The notes: generated by a model not told the origin, from the sequence alone. Shown: positions 24,441 to 35,281, counted from the stretch's first letter. The stretch: 64,000 nt of DNA from Pseudonocardia asaccharolytica DSM 44247 = NBRC 16224 (GCF_000423625.1 NZ_AUII01000003.1:1-64000); one strand, 5' to 3'. Program-made: numbers and translations.

Positions 24441-25823
24441 ATGCGCTACGTCGAGCACATCGCCGACCTGGTCGGGAACACCCCGCTCGTCCGGCTCGGG
24501 TCGGTCGCGGCGGGGATCTCCGCGACGGTGCTGGCGAAGGTTGAGTACCTCAACCCGGGCGGCAGCGTCAAGGACCGCATCGCGGCCCGCATGATCGAGG
24601 CCGCGGAGGCGTCCGGCGAGCTGAAGCCCGGTGGCACGATCGTCGAGCCGACGTCCGGCAACACCGGCGTCGGCCTCGCCATGCTCGCGCAACGCAAGGG
24701 CTACCGCTGTGTCTTCGTGTGTCCGGACAAGGTCGGCGAGGACAAGCGCAACGTGCTCAAGGCCTACGGCGCCGAGGTCGTCGTCTGCCCGACCGCGGTC
24801 GACCCCGACCATCCCGACTCCTACTACAAGACCTCCGACCGGCTGGTCACCGAGATCGACGGGGCGTGGAAACCGAACCAGTACGCCAACCCGGAGAACC
24901 CGGCGTCGCACTACGCCGCGACCGGCCCCGAGCTGTGGGAGCAGACCGAGGGACGGATCACACATTACGTGGCTGGGATCGGAACCGGCGGGACGATCAG
25001 CGGGACCGGCCGGTATCTCAAGGACGTCTCCGGTGGCCGGGTCAAGGTGATCGGCGCCGATCCGGAGGGCTCGGTGTACAGCGGCGGCAGCGGGCGGCCC
25101 TACCTGGTGGAGGGCGTCGGCGAGGACTTCTGGCCGAGCACCTACGACAAGGAGATCTGCGACGAGATCATCGCCGTCTCCGACGCCGACTCGTTCGAGA
25201 TGACCCGGCGGCTGGCCCGGGAGGAGGCGTTGCTGGTCGGCGGTTCGTGCGGGATGGCGGTGGTGGCCGCGCTGCGTGTGGCGGCGGCGGTCCCCGCCGA
25301 GCGTGCGGCGGACAGCGTCGTCGTGGTGCTGCTGCCCGACGGCGGGCGCGGCTACCTCGGCAAGGTCTTCAACGACCGCTGGATGGCCCGCTACGGCTTC
25401 CTGCCGCCCACCGAGGGCGCCACCGTGGATGATGTGCTGCGCCGCAAGGACGGCTCGATCCCCGATCTGGTGCACGTGCACCCGAACGAGACCGTCGCCG
25501 ACGCGGTGCGTTACCTGCGGGAGTTCCACGTCTCGCAGATGCCGGTCGTGCGGGCCGAGCCGCCGGTGATGGCCGCGGAGGTGGCGGGCGCGGTGATCGA
25601 GCGCGATCTGCTCGACGCGTTGTTCACCGGGCGCGCCCAGCTCGCCGACCGGCTGGAGAAGCACATGTCCCCGAAGCTGCCGACGCTGGGTGCGGGGGAG
25701 TCGCTGGCCAGCGCGATGAGCGCGTTCGCTGCGGCCGACGCCGCCCTGGTGCTCGTGGACGGCAAACCGGCGGGTGTGGTCACCCGGTCGGATGTGCTGG
25801 CTTTTCTTGGCTCCGCCCCGTGA
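24441..25823 (+). CDS. cbs: Cystathionine beta-synthase
   Basis: 460 residues. The PLP fold-type II domain has the Schiff-base lysine in NPGGSVKDRIAARMIEAA (Lys near residue 43), the loop EPTSGNTGVGLAMLAQ and the phosphate cradle GIGTGGTISGTGR. Two CBS motifs follow (about 335-455: VHVHPNETVADAVRYLREFHV and ERLEKHMSP-like). There is no heme domain. It condenses serine with homocysteine to cystathionine, or acts as an O-acetylserine sulfhydrylase-like enzyme. Its stop codon lies inside the 40-nt palindrome at 25820, 60 nt before metB. Confidence 0.92.
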   Translation: MRYVEHIADLVGNTPLVRLGSVAAGISATVLAKVEYLNPGGSVKDRIAARMIEAAEASGELKPGGTIVEPTSGNTGVGLAMLAQRKGYRCVFVCPDKVGEDKRNVLKAYGAEVVVCPTAVDPDHPDSYYKTSDRLVTEIDGAWKPNQYANPENPASHYAATGPELWEQTEGRITHYVAGIGTGGTISGTGRYLKDVSGGRVKVIGADPEGSVYSGGSGRPYLVEGVGEDFWPSTYDKEICDEIIAVSDADSFEMTRRLAREEALLVGGSCGMAVVAALRVAAAVPAERAADSVVVVLLPDGGRGYLGKVFNDRWMARYGFLPPTEGATVDDVLRRKDGSIPDLVHVHPNETVADAVRYLREFHVSQMPVVRAEPPVMAAEVAGAVIERDLLDALFTGRAQLADRLEKHMSPKLPTLGAGESLASAMSAFAAADAALVLVDGKPAGVVTRSDVLAFLGSAP

Positions 25824-25859
25824 GCGTTGGGTAGCGCTGGAGCGTTACCCAACGCTCAC
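25820..25859 (+). terminator. 40-nt GTGAG...CTCAC palindrome, copy A (3' end of cbs)
   Basis: GTGAGCGTTGGGTA at 25820-25833 pairs perfectly with TACCCAACGCTCAC at 25846-25859, and CGCT/AGCG pair inside. The cbs stop TGA (25821-25823) is the second to fourth base of the element. It has the same total length (40 nt) and ends as the copies at 33612, 39031 and 43714. Confidence 0.8.
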
Positions 25860-25882
25860 GAGCGACGCGCTAGCGTCACAGC

Positions 25883-27031
25883 ATGCGCGGCTTCTCGACC
25901 AGGGCCATCCACACCGGCCAGGACCCAGACCCGACCACCGGAGCGGTGATCGTCCCGATCCACGCCACCTCGACGTTCGCCCAGGACGGCGTCGGCGGGA
26001 TGCGTGGCGGCTACGAGTACTCGCGCAGCGCGAACCCCACGCGCACGGCGCTGCAGGAATGCCTCGCCGCGCTGGAGGGCGGTCGGCACGCGTACGCGTT
26101 CGGCTCCGGCATGGGCGCCTCCGACACGCTGCTGCGGGTGCTGCTGCGCCCCGGTGACCACATGGTCATTCCGCACGACGCCTACGGCGGCACGTTCCGG
26201 CTCGTCGACAAGGTGCTGGCGCTGTGGGGCATCGAGTACACCCCCGTCGACCTCTCCGATATCGACGCGCTGCGCGCCGCGCTGCGGCCGGCCACGAAGG
26301 CGGTCTGGTGCGAGACGCCGACCAATCCGCTGCTGGGTATCGCCGACATCGCGGCGGTGGCCGATGTCACGCGCTCGGCAGGGGTCCGCCTCGTCGTCGA
26401 CAACACCTTCGCCTCGCCCTATCTGCAGAACCCGCTCGCGCTCGGCGCCGACGTCGTGGTGCACTCCACCACCAAATACGTCGGCGGCCACTCCGACGTC
26501 GTCGGTGGGGTGGTGGTGACCAGCGACGACGCGATCGCGGAGCAGTTGCGGTTCATCCAGAACGCGGTCGGCTCGGTGCCCGGGCCGTTCGACGCATGGC
26601 TGACCCTGCGCGGGGCGAAGACGCTCGCGGTGCGTATGGAACGGCACAGCGACAACGCCGAGGTGGTCGCCGAGGCGCTGGCGGCCCATCCGGCGGTGGA
26701 GCGCGTGCTCTACCCGGGACTGCCCGAGCATCCCGGTCATGTGGTCGCCGCCAAGCAGATGCGCCGCTTCGGCGGGATGGTCTCGTTCCTGGTCGCGGGC
26801 GGTAGCGAGGCGGCGCTGCGGGTGTGCGCGGCCACCGAGATCTTCACCCTGGCCGAGTCGCTGGGCGGGATCGAGTCGCTCATCGAGTTCCCGGCACAGA
26901 TGACCCACGCGTCGGTCGCCGGGTCGGCGCTGGAGGTGCCGGACTCGCTGATCCGGCTGTCGGTCGGCATCGAGGACGCCGAGGACCTGGTGGCGGATCT
27001 GCGCCAGGCGCTGGACGCCGCGACGGGCTGA
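25883..27031 (+). CDS. metB: Cystathionine gamma-synthase
   Basis: 382 residues, a Cys/Met-metabolism PLP enzyme. The pocket is marked by GGYEYSRSANPTR, GSGMGASDTLL, the aspartate in LVVDNTFASPYLQNP and the PLP lysine in VVHSTTKYVGGHSD (near residue 198). It makes cystathionine from an activated homoserine and cysteine, or runs the lyase direction; with cbs it closes the transsulfuration loop. TAGCGT at 25871-25876 lies 6 nt before the ATG, so metB may have its own leaderless promoter downstream of the hairpin. No Shine-Dalgarno is present. Confidence 0.9.
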   Translation: MRGFSTRAIHTGQDPDPTTGAVIVPIHATSTFAQDGVGGMRGGYEYSRSANPTRTALQECLAALEGGRHAYAFGSGMGASDTLLRVLLRPGDHMVIPHDAYGGTFRLVDKVLALWGIEYTPVDLSDIDALRAALRPATKAVWCETPTNPLLGIADIAAVADVTRSAGVRLVVDNTFASPYLQNPLALGADVVVHSTTKYVGGHSDVVGGVVVTSDDAIAEQLRFIQNAVGSVPGPFDAWLTLRGAKTLAVRMERHSDNAEVVAEALAAHPAVERVLYPGLPEHPGHVVAAKQMRRFGGMVSFLVAGGSEAALRVCAATEIFTLAESLGGIESLIEFPAQMTHASVAGSALEVPDSLIRLSVGIEDAEDLVADLRQALDAATG

Positions 27032-27033
27032 GC

Positions 27034-27267
27034 TCAGCTGCGCGCGGGCCAGCCGCTCGGCGGAGCGATCTCCGGTGGCGGCGTCACCGGCTGTCCGGGT
27101 AGGACGAGGTCGCTCGGCGCGATGCACCCGCCGACCAGTTCGTAGCCGCCGCCCCTGAACTCGTAGTGCCCCGGATCCGCACAGCCTGCGCTACGCACCG
27201 TCAGCACCGCGAGCACCGCGAGCACCCCGGCACACAGCAGCGGGACGACGGCCCGCAGCCATGTCAT
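27034..27267 (-). CDS. Small membrane-anchored or secreted hypothetical protein
   Basis: 77 residues. An N-terminal hydrophobic segment (WLRAVVPLLCAGVLAVLAVL) is followed by a short extracytoplasmic tail with two cysteines (SAGCADPGHYEF and VGGCIAPSD) and a Pro-rich end. A GGGGGAGG ribosome-binding site lies 4 nt before the ATG. Its stop is 2 nt from the metB stop, so the genes are convergent. The function is unknown. Confidence 0.6.
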   Translation of the reverse strand: MTWLRAVVPLLCAGVLAVLAVLTVRSAGCADPGHYEFRGGGYELVGGCIAPSDLVLPGQPVTPPPEIAPPSGWPARS

Positions 27268-27324
27268 GCGACCTCCCCCGTACCGTCACCGCGAGGCTAC
27301 CGCCGCGGGTGAGAGGATGCCGCG

Positions 27325-28578
27325 ATGGCGGCTGAACCGGTCCCGGCCCCTGACGTTCCCGTCGGCCCCGACGACATTCGGGCCGCACAGCGGCTACTCG
27401 CCGGCGTCATCCGCGCCACCCCGGTCACGGCGTCGCGGGCGCTGAGCGACCTCGCCGCCGGCCCGGTGTGGTTGAAATGCGAGAACCTCCAGCACACCGG
27501 GTCCTTCAAGATCCGCGGGGCCTACACCCGCATCGCCCGGCTCGACGCCGTCGAGCGGGCGCACGGCGTCGTCGCGGCCAGCGCCGGAAACCACGCGCAG
27601 GGCGTCGCGCTGGCCGCCCGGTGGCTGGGTACCGACGCCACCGTGTTCATGCCCGAACGGGCGGCGCTCCCGAAGATCGAGGCCACCCGCGGCTACGGGG
27701 CCGCCGTGCACCTGGTGGGGGATACGGTTGAGCGCAGCATCGCCGTGGCGACCCAGTTCGCCGCCTGCACCGGCGCGGTGCTGGTGCACCCGTTCGACCA
27801 CCCCGACGTCATCGCCGGGCAGGGCACCGTCGGATACGAGATTCTCGAGCAGGTCCCTGACCTGCGCACCGTGCTCGTCGCGACGGGCGGTGGCGGGCTG
27901 ATCGGCGGGATCGCCGCGGCGGTCAAGGCGGAGCGGCCGGACGTCCGCGTCGTCGGCGTGCAGGCGGCCGGGGCCGCTGCGTGGCCCGCCTCCCTCGCGG
28001 CCGGGCGGCCCGTCGCCCTGGAGCACGCCCACACGATCGCCGACGGCATCGCGGTCGGCTGTCCCGGCGCCGTCACCTATCCACAGGTGGCGAACCTCGT
28101 CGACGAGTTCGTGACCGTCGACGAGGACGCGTTGTCCCGGGCACTGCTGCACTGTCTGGAGCGGGCGAAACTGGTGGTCGAGCCCGCCGGCGTGGCCGGG
28201 GTGGCGGCCCTGCTCGAGGAGCCTCGCCGGTTCGCCACCCCCGTGGTGGCGGTGCTGTCCGGGGGCAACGTCGATCCGCTGGTGCTGTTGCACGTCATCC
28301 AGCACGGCATGGCCGCGGCCGCGCGCTACCTGTCGCTACGGGTGCGGGTGGACGACCGCCCCGGCGCGCTCGCCGAGCTGCTCGCGCTGATCGGGGCGCA
28401 CGGGGCCAATATCGTCGACATCGAGCACACCCGGATCTCCGGCACGCTCTCGCTCGGCGACGTGGACGTCGCGGTGAGCATGGAAACGCGTGGGCCGGAC
28501 CACTGCAGGGCTCTGGTCGCGGCGTTGCGGGAGGCCGGTCACCCCGTGTCCGAGGTGCCCGCCACCCCCAGGGTCTGA
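27325..28578 (+). CDS. ilvA: Threonine dehydratase with C-terminal ACT domain
   Basis: 417 residues. The PLP lysine is in ENLQHTGSFKIRGAYTR (near residue 63), the loop SAGNHAQGVALAA follows, and the phosphate cradle is ATGGGGLIGGIAAAV. The last ~70 residues form a single ACT domain (SLRVRVDDRPGALAELLALIG). The enzyme deaminates threonine to 2-oxobutyrate, feeding isoleucine synthesis or catabolism. The single ACT module is more like catabolic (TdcB-type) enzymes with extra regulation than the double-domain biosynthetic IlvA. A GAGAGGATG motif lies before the ATG. Confidence 0.88.
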   Translation: MAAEPVPAPDVPVGPDDIRAAQRLLAGVIRATPVTASRALSDLAAGPVWLKCENLQHTGSFKIRGAYTRIARLDAVERAHGVVAASAGNHAQGVALAARWLGTDATVFMPERAALPKIEATRGYGAAVHLVGDTVERSIAVATQFAACTGAVLVHPFDHPDVIAGQGTVGYEILEQVPDLRTVLVATGGGGLIGGIAAAVKAERPDVRVVGVQAAGAAAWPASLAAGRPVALEHAHTIADGIAVGCPGAVTYPQVANLVDEFVTVDEDALSRALLHCLERAKLVVEPAGVAGVAALLEEPRRFATPVVAVLSGGNVDPLVLLHVIQHGMAAAARYLSLRVRVDDRPGALAELLALIGAHGANIVDIEHTRISGTLSLGDVDVAVSMETRGPDHCRALVAALREAGHPVSEVPATPRV

Positions 28579-28588
28579 GCCCGGCCGG

Positions 28589-29080
28589 TCAGCCGCCGAA
28601 GGGCTCCACCGCGGTGAGCGTGACCTTCATCTGGCCCCCGTCGGGCAGCTGATACTCGCGGGTCTCGCCGACGCGGGCGCCCAGCAGCGCCGCGCCGAGG
28701 GGAGAGTTGGGCGAAATGACCTGCAGCTCGCCGTGGCTGCCCTCCTCGTGGGAGCCCAGCAGAACCTGTTCGGTGTCGTCATCGTCATAGCGGATCGTCA
28801 GCACCGTGCCGGGAGCGGCGACATCGGAGTCGACAGGGGCGGTTCCGACCTGGGCGGTCCGCAGCAACTCCTGGAGCTGCCGAATCCGTGCCTCCTGCTG
28901 GCCCTGCTCCTCCCGCGCGGCGTGGTAACCGCCGTTCTCCTTGAGGTCGCCCTCCTCGCGACGGGCGTTGATCTCGGCAGCGATGACTGGGCGGTTGGCG
29001 ATCAGCTCGTCGAGCTCGTTCTTGAGCCGCTCGAAGGCCTCCTGGGTCAACCAGGTCACCTGGGTGTCCGTCACAGTCAT
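28589..29080 (-). CDS. greA: Transcription elongation factor GreA
   Basis: 163 residues. The N-terminal coiled coil carries the acidic tip in [31 protein letters not shown]. The C-terminal FKBP-like domain contains [20 protein letters not shown]. GreA enters the RNA polymerase secondary channel and rescues backtracked complexes. I chose the ATG at 29080, which has GGAGG 4 nt upstream; a GTG one codon earlier is too close to that site. It is convergent with ilvA. In mycobacteria a DUF4307 gene follows between greA and mca; it is absent here. Confidence 0.92.
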   Translation of the reverse strand: MTVTDTQVTWLTQEAFERLKNELDELIANRPVIAAEINARREEGDLKENGGYHAAREEQGQQEARIRQLQELLRTAQVGTAPVDSDVAAPGTVLTIRYDDDDTEQVLLGSHEEGSHGELQVISPNSPLGAALLGARVGETREYQLPDGGQMKVTLTAVEPFGG

Positions 29081-29530
29081 CACTCCTCCAGCCGTCCAGG
29101 TTCGCGCTCCACGAACCGTGGTTACTCGCAGCGCAGTGCGCGACGGACGGCATAGCCCCGAGTAAGGAAAAACACGACCCGCCTGGGGGCCGTGTGTTCT
29201 TCACCGTAACACGGTGCCTGTCGTTCGCCGCCGTCTTTCGATGAACGGTCGTGTCGTTCGGAAGGTTCCCGATCACCTGAAATACCCAGGTGGAAACGGT
29301 TCAGGGCCCGATCGAAGGGCGGCGGTGACGACGCGCCGAAGGTCCGCGGGACGGCCGGCTCGTTCGGCCATCCGGCCGAGATGCCGGCACACCCGGGAAG
29401 AGCCGGGGACGACGCGGTGTTGGCAATCGATGGCGGGCCGACCGTCAGGATGATCTGTCACGATCACCGCACGGCCGCCACCACGGCTGAGGAGCTCACG
29501 AGACTGAACCGGAAGGACCGCGGTCGACCT
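29081..29530. other. Intergenic region between greA and mca
   Basis: 450 nt between divergent genes with no gene I can support. The AT-richer patch at 29160-29215 probably holds the greA promoter. The DUF4307 membrane gene that I would expect here from mycobacterial synteny is not present in any frame. Confidence 0.5.
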
Positions 29531-30457
29531 ATGATCCCTTTCGAGCCGACGCACCCGGACCCGGCGAGCGAGCCGCTCCGGCTGATGACCGTCCACGCCC
29601 ATCCCGACGACGAGTCGAGCAAGGGGGCGGCCACCACTGCGCGTTACGTCGCAGAGGGTCACGAGGTCATGGTCGTGACATGCACCGGTGGTGAGCGCGG
29701 CAGCATCCTCAACCCGGCGATGGATCGGCCGGAGATCGTGGCGAACCTCCCCGAGGTGCGGCGTGCGGAGATGGCCCGCGCCGCGGAGATCCTCGGTGTG
29801 CAGCACCGCTGGCTGGGCTTCGTCGATTCCGGGCTTCCCGAGGGGGATCCGAAACCGCCGCTGCCCGAAGGCTGTTTCGCGCTGCTCGACCTGGAGGAGG
29901 CGACCGAGCCGCTGGTTGCGGCGATGCGTGAGTTCCGCCCGCACGTCGTGGTGACCTACGACGAGACCGGTGGCTACCCGCATCCCGACCACATCCACTG
30001 CCACGAGATCTCGGTCGCGGCCTTCGACGCGGTCGGTGATCCGGACCGGTTCCCGGGTGCCGGCGATCCGTGGCAGCCGCTCAAGCTCTACTACTCGCAC
30101 GGGTTCTCCAAGGCCAGGTTGCTCGCCTTCCACGAGGCGATGACGGCCCGGGGTCTGGAGTCGCCCTATACGGACTGGCTGGCGAACTGGCCGGACGAGC
30201 GTCCCGACCCTGGCCTGCGTGTCACCACCAGGGTCCGCTGCGACGAGTGGTTCTCGGTCCGGGACGAGGCGCTCAGAGCGCACGCCACCCAGATCGACCC
30301 GACGAGCAGATGGTTCCTCGTGCCGCTGGAACTCCAGCGTGCGGTCTGGCCCACCGAGGACTACGAGCTCGTGCGGACTCTCGTCGACAGCCCCGTCCCG
30401 GAGGACGACCTGTTCGCCGGTCTGGTCGAGCGGGTCGACGCGCTGCGGGCGAGCTGA
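29531..30457 (+). CDS. mca: Mycothiol S-conjugate amidase
   Basis: 308 residues of the PIG-L/LmbE zinc deacetylase family. The zinc motif [12 protein letters not shown] is at about residues 23-34, and the third ligand is in [26 protein letters not shown] is the family's signature loop. Length, [20 protein letters not shown] and the C-terminal [14 protein letters not shown] fit Mca rather than MshB. It cleaves mycothiol-toxin conjugates to a mercapturic acid and GlcN-Ins, so this organism makes mycothiol. It is co-oriented with the next two genes. Confidence 0.92.
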   Translation: MIPFEPTHPDPASEPLRLMTVHAHPDDESSKGAATTARYVAEGHEVMVVTCTGGERGSILNPAMDRPEIVANLPEVRRAEMARAAEILGVQHRWLGFVDSGLPEGDPKPPLPEGCFALLDLEEATEPLVAAMREFRPHVVVTYDETGGYPHPDHIHCHEISVAAFDAVGDPDRFPGAGDPWQPLKLYYSHGFSKARLLAFHEAMTARGLESPYTDWLANWPDERPDPGLRVTTRVRCDEWFSVRDEALRAHATQIDPTSRWFLVPLELQRAVWPTEDYELVRTLVDSPVPEDDLFAGLVERVDALRAS

Positions 30458-30541
30458 ACCCCCAGGTCACCGCATCCGGCCCGGTGCGTAGGTTATCCGG
30501 TGACCCGAGCGGTCGGGGATTGTGGACGTCGGAGGTGAGCG

Positions 30542-30850
30542 GTGCTGGTCGATCTGGGCGTAGTTCCTGTGGGCGAAATCACGGCAGCGCTGGTCGTGCC
30601 GGCGCAGAACCCCTCCCCGCCGCCCGGCCGTGGCGAGGAGTTCGGGAAGGCGTCGCCGATCGCGCTGGTTGTGATCATCCTGTTGGCGCTGGCGACGGTC
30701 CTGTTGATCCGGTCGATGAGCAAGCGAATCCGCAAGCTGCCCGCGTCCTTCGGCAGCGAGCGTGCCGGGAGACGCACGTCGGCCGAAGAGCCCGTCCGGG
30801 ACGAGACCGGGGGCGACGCCGAGTCCGGGGATGATCCGGGCCGGACCTGA
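30542..30850 (+). CDS. Small single-pass membrane protein downstream of mca
   Basis: 102 residues from a GTG. One membrane segment (ASPIALVVIILLALATVLLI, about residues 38-57) is followed by a basic cytosolic stretch (RSMSKRIRKLP) and an acidic disordered tail. This matches in size and position the conserved small protein after mca in mycobacteria (Rv1083, from memory). The function is unknown. It lies 84 nt after mca and 34 nt before the thioredoxin-domain gene. Confidence 0.75.
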   Translation: MLVDLGVVPVGEITAALVVPAQNPSPPPGRGEEFGKASPIALVVIILLALATVLLIRSMSKRIRKLPASFGSERAGRRTSAEEPVRDETGGDAESGDDPGRT

Positions 30851-30884
30851 CGACGGCCGAGCCCGGTTCTGAGAGGCTGGGCAC

Positions 30885-32906
<2,022 letters not shown>

Positions 32907-32908
32907 CC

Positions 32909-32941
32909 CCGACTCGCGCTCGGGAATACCGCGGCTCGCGG
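32909..32941. repeat. 33-nt stop-adjacent repeat, copy 2
   Basis: 31 of 33 bases match 789-821. It begins 2 nt after the stop codon of the thioredoxin-domain gene, whereas copy 1 lies 4 nt after a minus-strand stop in the opposite orientation relative to its gene. Confidence 0.6.
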
Positions 32942-32946
32942 AGTGT

Positions 32947-32980
32947 CGCGTTGCTGTGTAATCTCGTAATCAGCAACGCG
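32947..32980. promoter_or_regulatory. 10-bp inverted repeat around a TGTAAT box
   Basis: CGCGTTGCTG (32947-32956) and CAGCAACGCG (32971-32980) are perfect complements separated by 14 nt. The spacer holds TGTAAT and CGTAAT, either of which could be a -10 box. The gene at 32998 starts 17 nt later. The layout fits an operator for autoregulation by that gene's ribbon-helix-helix-like C-terminus, or an attenuator. Confidence 0.6.
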
Positions 32981-32997
32981 AGGCGGAGGTGACGAAC

Positions 32998-33615
32998 ATG
33001 TCGGGACGGATGCACCGCGGATGGCACGGACCCGGGGGCCGCGGCGCGAGGGGGCCGGGCCGCGGCGGATGGCAGCAGGCGGACCTGCCGGGTGCCGAGG
33101 ACGCGTCGGCCTGGCTGCACGGACGGTTGCCGGACGGCTGGTTCGTCGGTCTGCCCGACGTCACGATCGACCGTGAGGAGATCGTCGTCGTCGGTGAGCT
33201 GCCGCCGGTGGAGGGCGAGTTCGAGGACACGGAGGCGGGTCGGGCCGAAGCCGCCGCGGCGATCGCGGGGCGGATCTCCCGGTTCCGGGAGCAGACTCGT
33301 GAGGAGCGGATCGAGATCGCGCGCCAGGCCGAGCACCGCTATCAGCGCAAGGTCGCGTGGGGGGCGCGGATCGGTGAGGTCGTGGAACTGTTCACAACCG
33401 CGTCGGTGCCGGTGATGACGCGGCTGCGTCAGCCGGAGCGGATCGTGCTCGACACCCTCGTCGACTCCGGGGTCGCCCGGTCTCGCTCGGACGCGCTGGC
33501 CTGGGCGGTGCGGCTGGTCGGCCAGCACGCCGAGGAGTGGCTGGGGGAGCTGCGTACGGCGATGGCGAAGGTCGACGAGCTGCGGGCGAAGGGGCCTGGT
33601 ACCTCTGGCCCGTGA
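32998..33615 (+). CDS. Conserved actinobacterial protein with ribbon-helix-helix-like C-terminus
   Basis: 205 residues from the ATG at 32998, which has GGAGG 8 nt upstream; a GTG at 32989 would overlap that site. The N-terminus is Gly/Arg-rich and disordered (HGPGGRGARGPGRGG). Then comes a compact region, LPDGWFVGLPDVTIDREEIV, VVGELPP, and a coiled coil, RISRFREQTREERIEIARQA. The last ~60 residues, TRLRQPERIVLDTLVDSGVA then RSRSDALAWAVRLVGQ, look like the strand-helix-helix of CopG/Arc repressors. I do not know the family's role. Its TGA is inside the 40-nt palindrome at 33612. Confidence 0.7.
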   Translation: MSGRMHRGWHGPGGRGARGPGRGGWQQADLPGAEDASAWLHGRLPDGWFVGLPDVTIDREEIVVVGELPPVEGEFEDTEAGRAEAAAAIAGRISRFREQTREERIEIARQAEHRYQRKVAWGARIGEVVELFTTASVPVMTRLRQPERIVLDTLVDSGVARSRSDALAWAVRLVGQHAEEWLGELRTAMAKVDELRAKGPGTSGP

Positions 33616-33651
33616 GTGCGTAACAGTGTTAGAACACTGTTACGCACTCAC
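33612..33651. terminator. 40-nt GTGAG...CTCAC palindrome, copy B (convergent gene ends)
   Basis: GTGAGTGCGTAACAGTGTT, AG, then the exact reverse complement: a 19-bp perfect stem. It is identical over 40 nt to 43714-43753. The plus-strand gene's TGA (33613-33615) and the minus-strand hemolysin III gene's TGA (33650-33648) are both the TGA of the GTGAG ends, so the element sets the last codon of both convergent genes. It is a likely bidirectional terminator. Confidence 0.85.
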
Positions 33652-34313
33652 AGGGCAAGCCAGATCGCGATCTGATGGCACCCGGCCCCGAGCACCGTCG
33701 CGGCATGGAAGAACTCGTGGTAGCCGAACGTCGTCGGCCACGGATTGGGCCACTTGGTGGCGTAGAAGACCGCACCCAGCGTGTAGAGCAGCCCACCGAC
33801 CAGCAGCAGTACCAGGGCCGCGACGCCGGCGTTGCGGGCCAGATCGGGGAGTACGAACACTGCGACCCAGCCCAGCGCCAGATAGATCGGTACGCCGAGC
33901 CAGGCCGGGGCCGTCGGCCAGGCTGTCTTCAACACCATTCCCGCGATCGCGCCGGTCCAGACCACGGCCAGCACCCAGCGAGCGGTCGGCCCGTCCATCG
34001 CGAGCACCGCCACCGGGGTGTACGTACCGGCGATGAACAGGAAGATCATCGAGTGGTCGAGCCGCTTCATGATCAGGCGGCTGCGTCGGGTGGTCCAGTT
34101 GCGCCGGTGGTAGAGGGCGCTCGTGCCGAACAGTCCGAGCACGGTCACGCCGTACACGGTCGTCGCCGCGGCCGCGCCGGCCCCGCGGACCACGGCGGTT
34201 ACTGTGATCAAGGTCGTGCATGCCAGCACCGAGGCGGCGAACGACCAGAGATGCAGCCAGCCGCGCATACGCGGCTTCACCAGCGGCGGAGCGGTATGGG
34301 GCGTGGCGGTCAC
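33648..34313 (-). CDS. trhA: Hemolysin III / PAQR family membrane protein
   Basis: 221 residues with seven membrane segments. PAQR motifs are visible: SALYHRRNWTTRRSRLIMKR then LDHSMIFLFIAGTYTPV, and near the end FGYHEFFHAATVLGAGCHQ. The conserved Ser, Asp and three His probably bind zinc as in adiponectin receptors. The family is annotated as hemolysin III but is more likely a lipid hydrolase or membrane homeostasis factor (TrhA). The stop lies in the 40-nt palindrome. It is divergent from the prenyl synthase, as in mycobacteria. Confidence 0.9.
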   Translation of the reverse strand: MTATPHTAPPLVKPRMRGWLHLWSFAASVLACTTLITVTAVVRGAGAAAATTVYGVTVLGLFGTSALYHRRNWTTRRSRLIMKRLDHSMIFLFIAGTYTPVAVLAMDGPTARWVLAVVWTGAIAGMVLKTAWPTAPAWLGVPIYLALGWVAVFVLPDLARNAGVAALVLLLVGGLLYTLGAVFYATKWPNPWPTTFGYHEFFHAATVLGAGCHQIAIWLAL

Positions 34314-34424
34314 CTCGCGAGGCTACGACACCGCGGGTGGCTACCGGGTTGTGCGCGGGTGAACGTCACGGCCGGCCGATATGCATCGCAACCCGCTCGC
34401 GCGACCGGCGTACGCTGACCGGCC

Positions 34425-35192
34425 GTGGGCGTGCGCGACCTGCTCTACTCGGTGTACGAGCGTGGGCTCAGGCGGCGGCTGGAGGGCGCGACACGCCCCC
34501 GTCACGTCGCGCTGATGCTCGACGGCAACCGCCGCTGGGCGCGGGACTCCGGTCTGATCGACGTCAACGACGGACACCGAGCGGGGGCGGCGAAGATCGC
34601 CGATCTGCTGGAATGGTGCCGCGCCGCCGACGTCGAGGTGGTGACGCTGTTCCTGTTGTCCACCGACAACCTCTCCCGCGCTGCTGACGAGCTCGAGCCG
34701 CTACTGGAGATCATCGCCGACGTGGTGGACGAGCTGAGCGGTCCGACGCGGCCGTGGCAGCTGCGCGTGGTCGGGGCGCTGGAGCTGTTGCCGGCCGAGA
34801 TCGCCCGTCGGCTGTCGGCCTCGGCGGCACGGACGATCGGGCGCCCGGGCCCGCAGGTGAACGTGGCCGTCGGTTACGGGGGCCGGCAGGAGATCGCCGA
34901 CGCGGTGCGCAAGCTGTTGCTGCAGCATGCCGAGGCCGGGACGACGATCGAGGAGCTCGCCGAGGTCCTCGACGTCGACCATATCGCCGCGCACCTTTAC
35001 ACCTCGGGCCAGCCGGATCCGGACCTCATCATCCGGACCTCGGGGGAGCAGCGCCTGTCGGGATTCCTGCTGTGGCAGTCGGCACACTCGGAGTTCTGGT
35101 TCTGCGAGGCGTACTGGCCGGAGTTTCGGCGGGTGGATTTTCTGCGCGCATTGCGTGACTACGCGGCTCGGCACCGACGGTTCGGCTGTTAA
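34425..35192 (+). CDS. uppS: Cis-prenyl transferase (Z-farnesyl / undecaprenyl diphosphate synthase family)
   Basis: 255 residues. The catalytic aspartate is in HVALMLDGNRRWARD (near residue 33). Further blocks are LFLLSTDNLSR, NVAVGYGGRQEIADAV and the C-terminal DLIIRTSGEQRLSGFLLWQSAHSE-type substrate loop. It condenses isopentenyl diphosphate in cis onto an allylic primer for lipid carriers of cell wall synthesis. The position beside hemolysin III matches the short-chain Z-farnesyl diphosphate synthase Rv1086 as I recall it, so chain length is uncertain. TACGCT at 34411-34416, 8 nt before the GTG, suggests a leaderless start. Confidence 0.88.
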   Translation: MGVRDLLYSVYERGLRRRLEGATRPRHVALMLDGNRRWARDSGLIDVNDGHRAGAAKIADLLEWCRAADVEVVTLFLLSTDNLSRAADELEPLLEIIADVVDELSGPTRPWQLRVVGALELLPAEIARRLSASAARTIGRPGPQVNVAVGYGGRQEIADAVRKLLLQHAEAGTTIEELAEVLDVDHIAAHLYTSGQPDPDLIIRTSGEQRLSGFLLWQSAHSEFWFCEAYWPEFRRVDFLRALRDYAARHRRFGC

Positions 35193-35248
35193 CGAACCGT
35201 CCTCGTATTAGATACGCTCTGTTATCCAACTGTTATCTACAATACGAG

Positions 35249-35281
35249 AAATGGCGCCGACCGTACCGGTCGGCGCCATTT
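35249..35281. terminator. Bidirectional intrinsic terminator
   Basis: AAATGGCGCCGACC (35249-35262) and GGTCGGCGCCATTT (35268-35281) form a perfect 14-bp stem with loop GTACC. It lies between the 3' ends of the convergent uppS and secreted-protein genes. Confidence 0.8.

Noticed and set aside
29081-29530. DUF4307 gene expected between greA and mca
   Set aside because: No frame in this interval shows a single-helix membrane protein of the right size and pattern.
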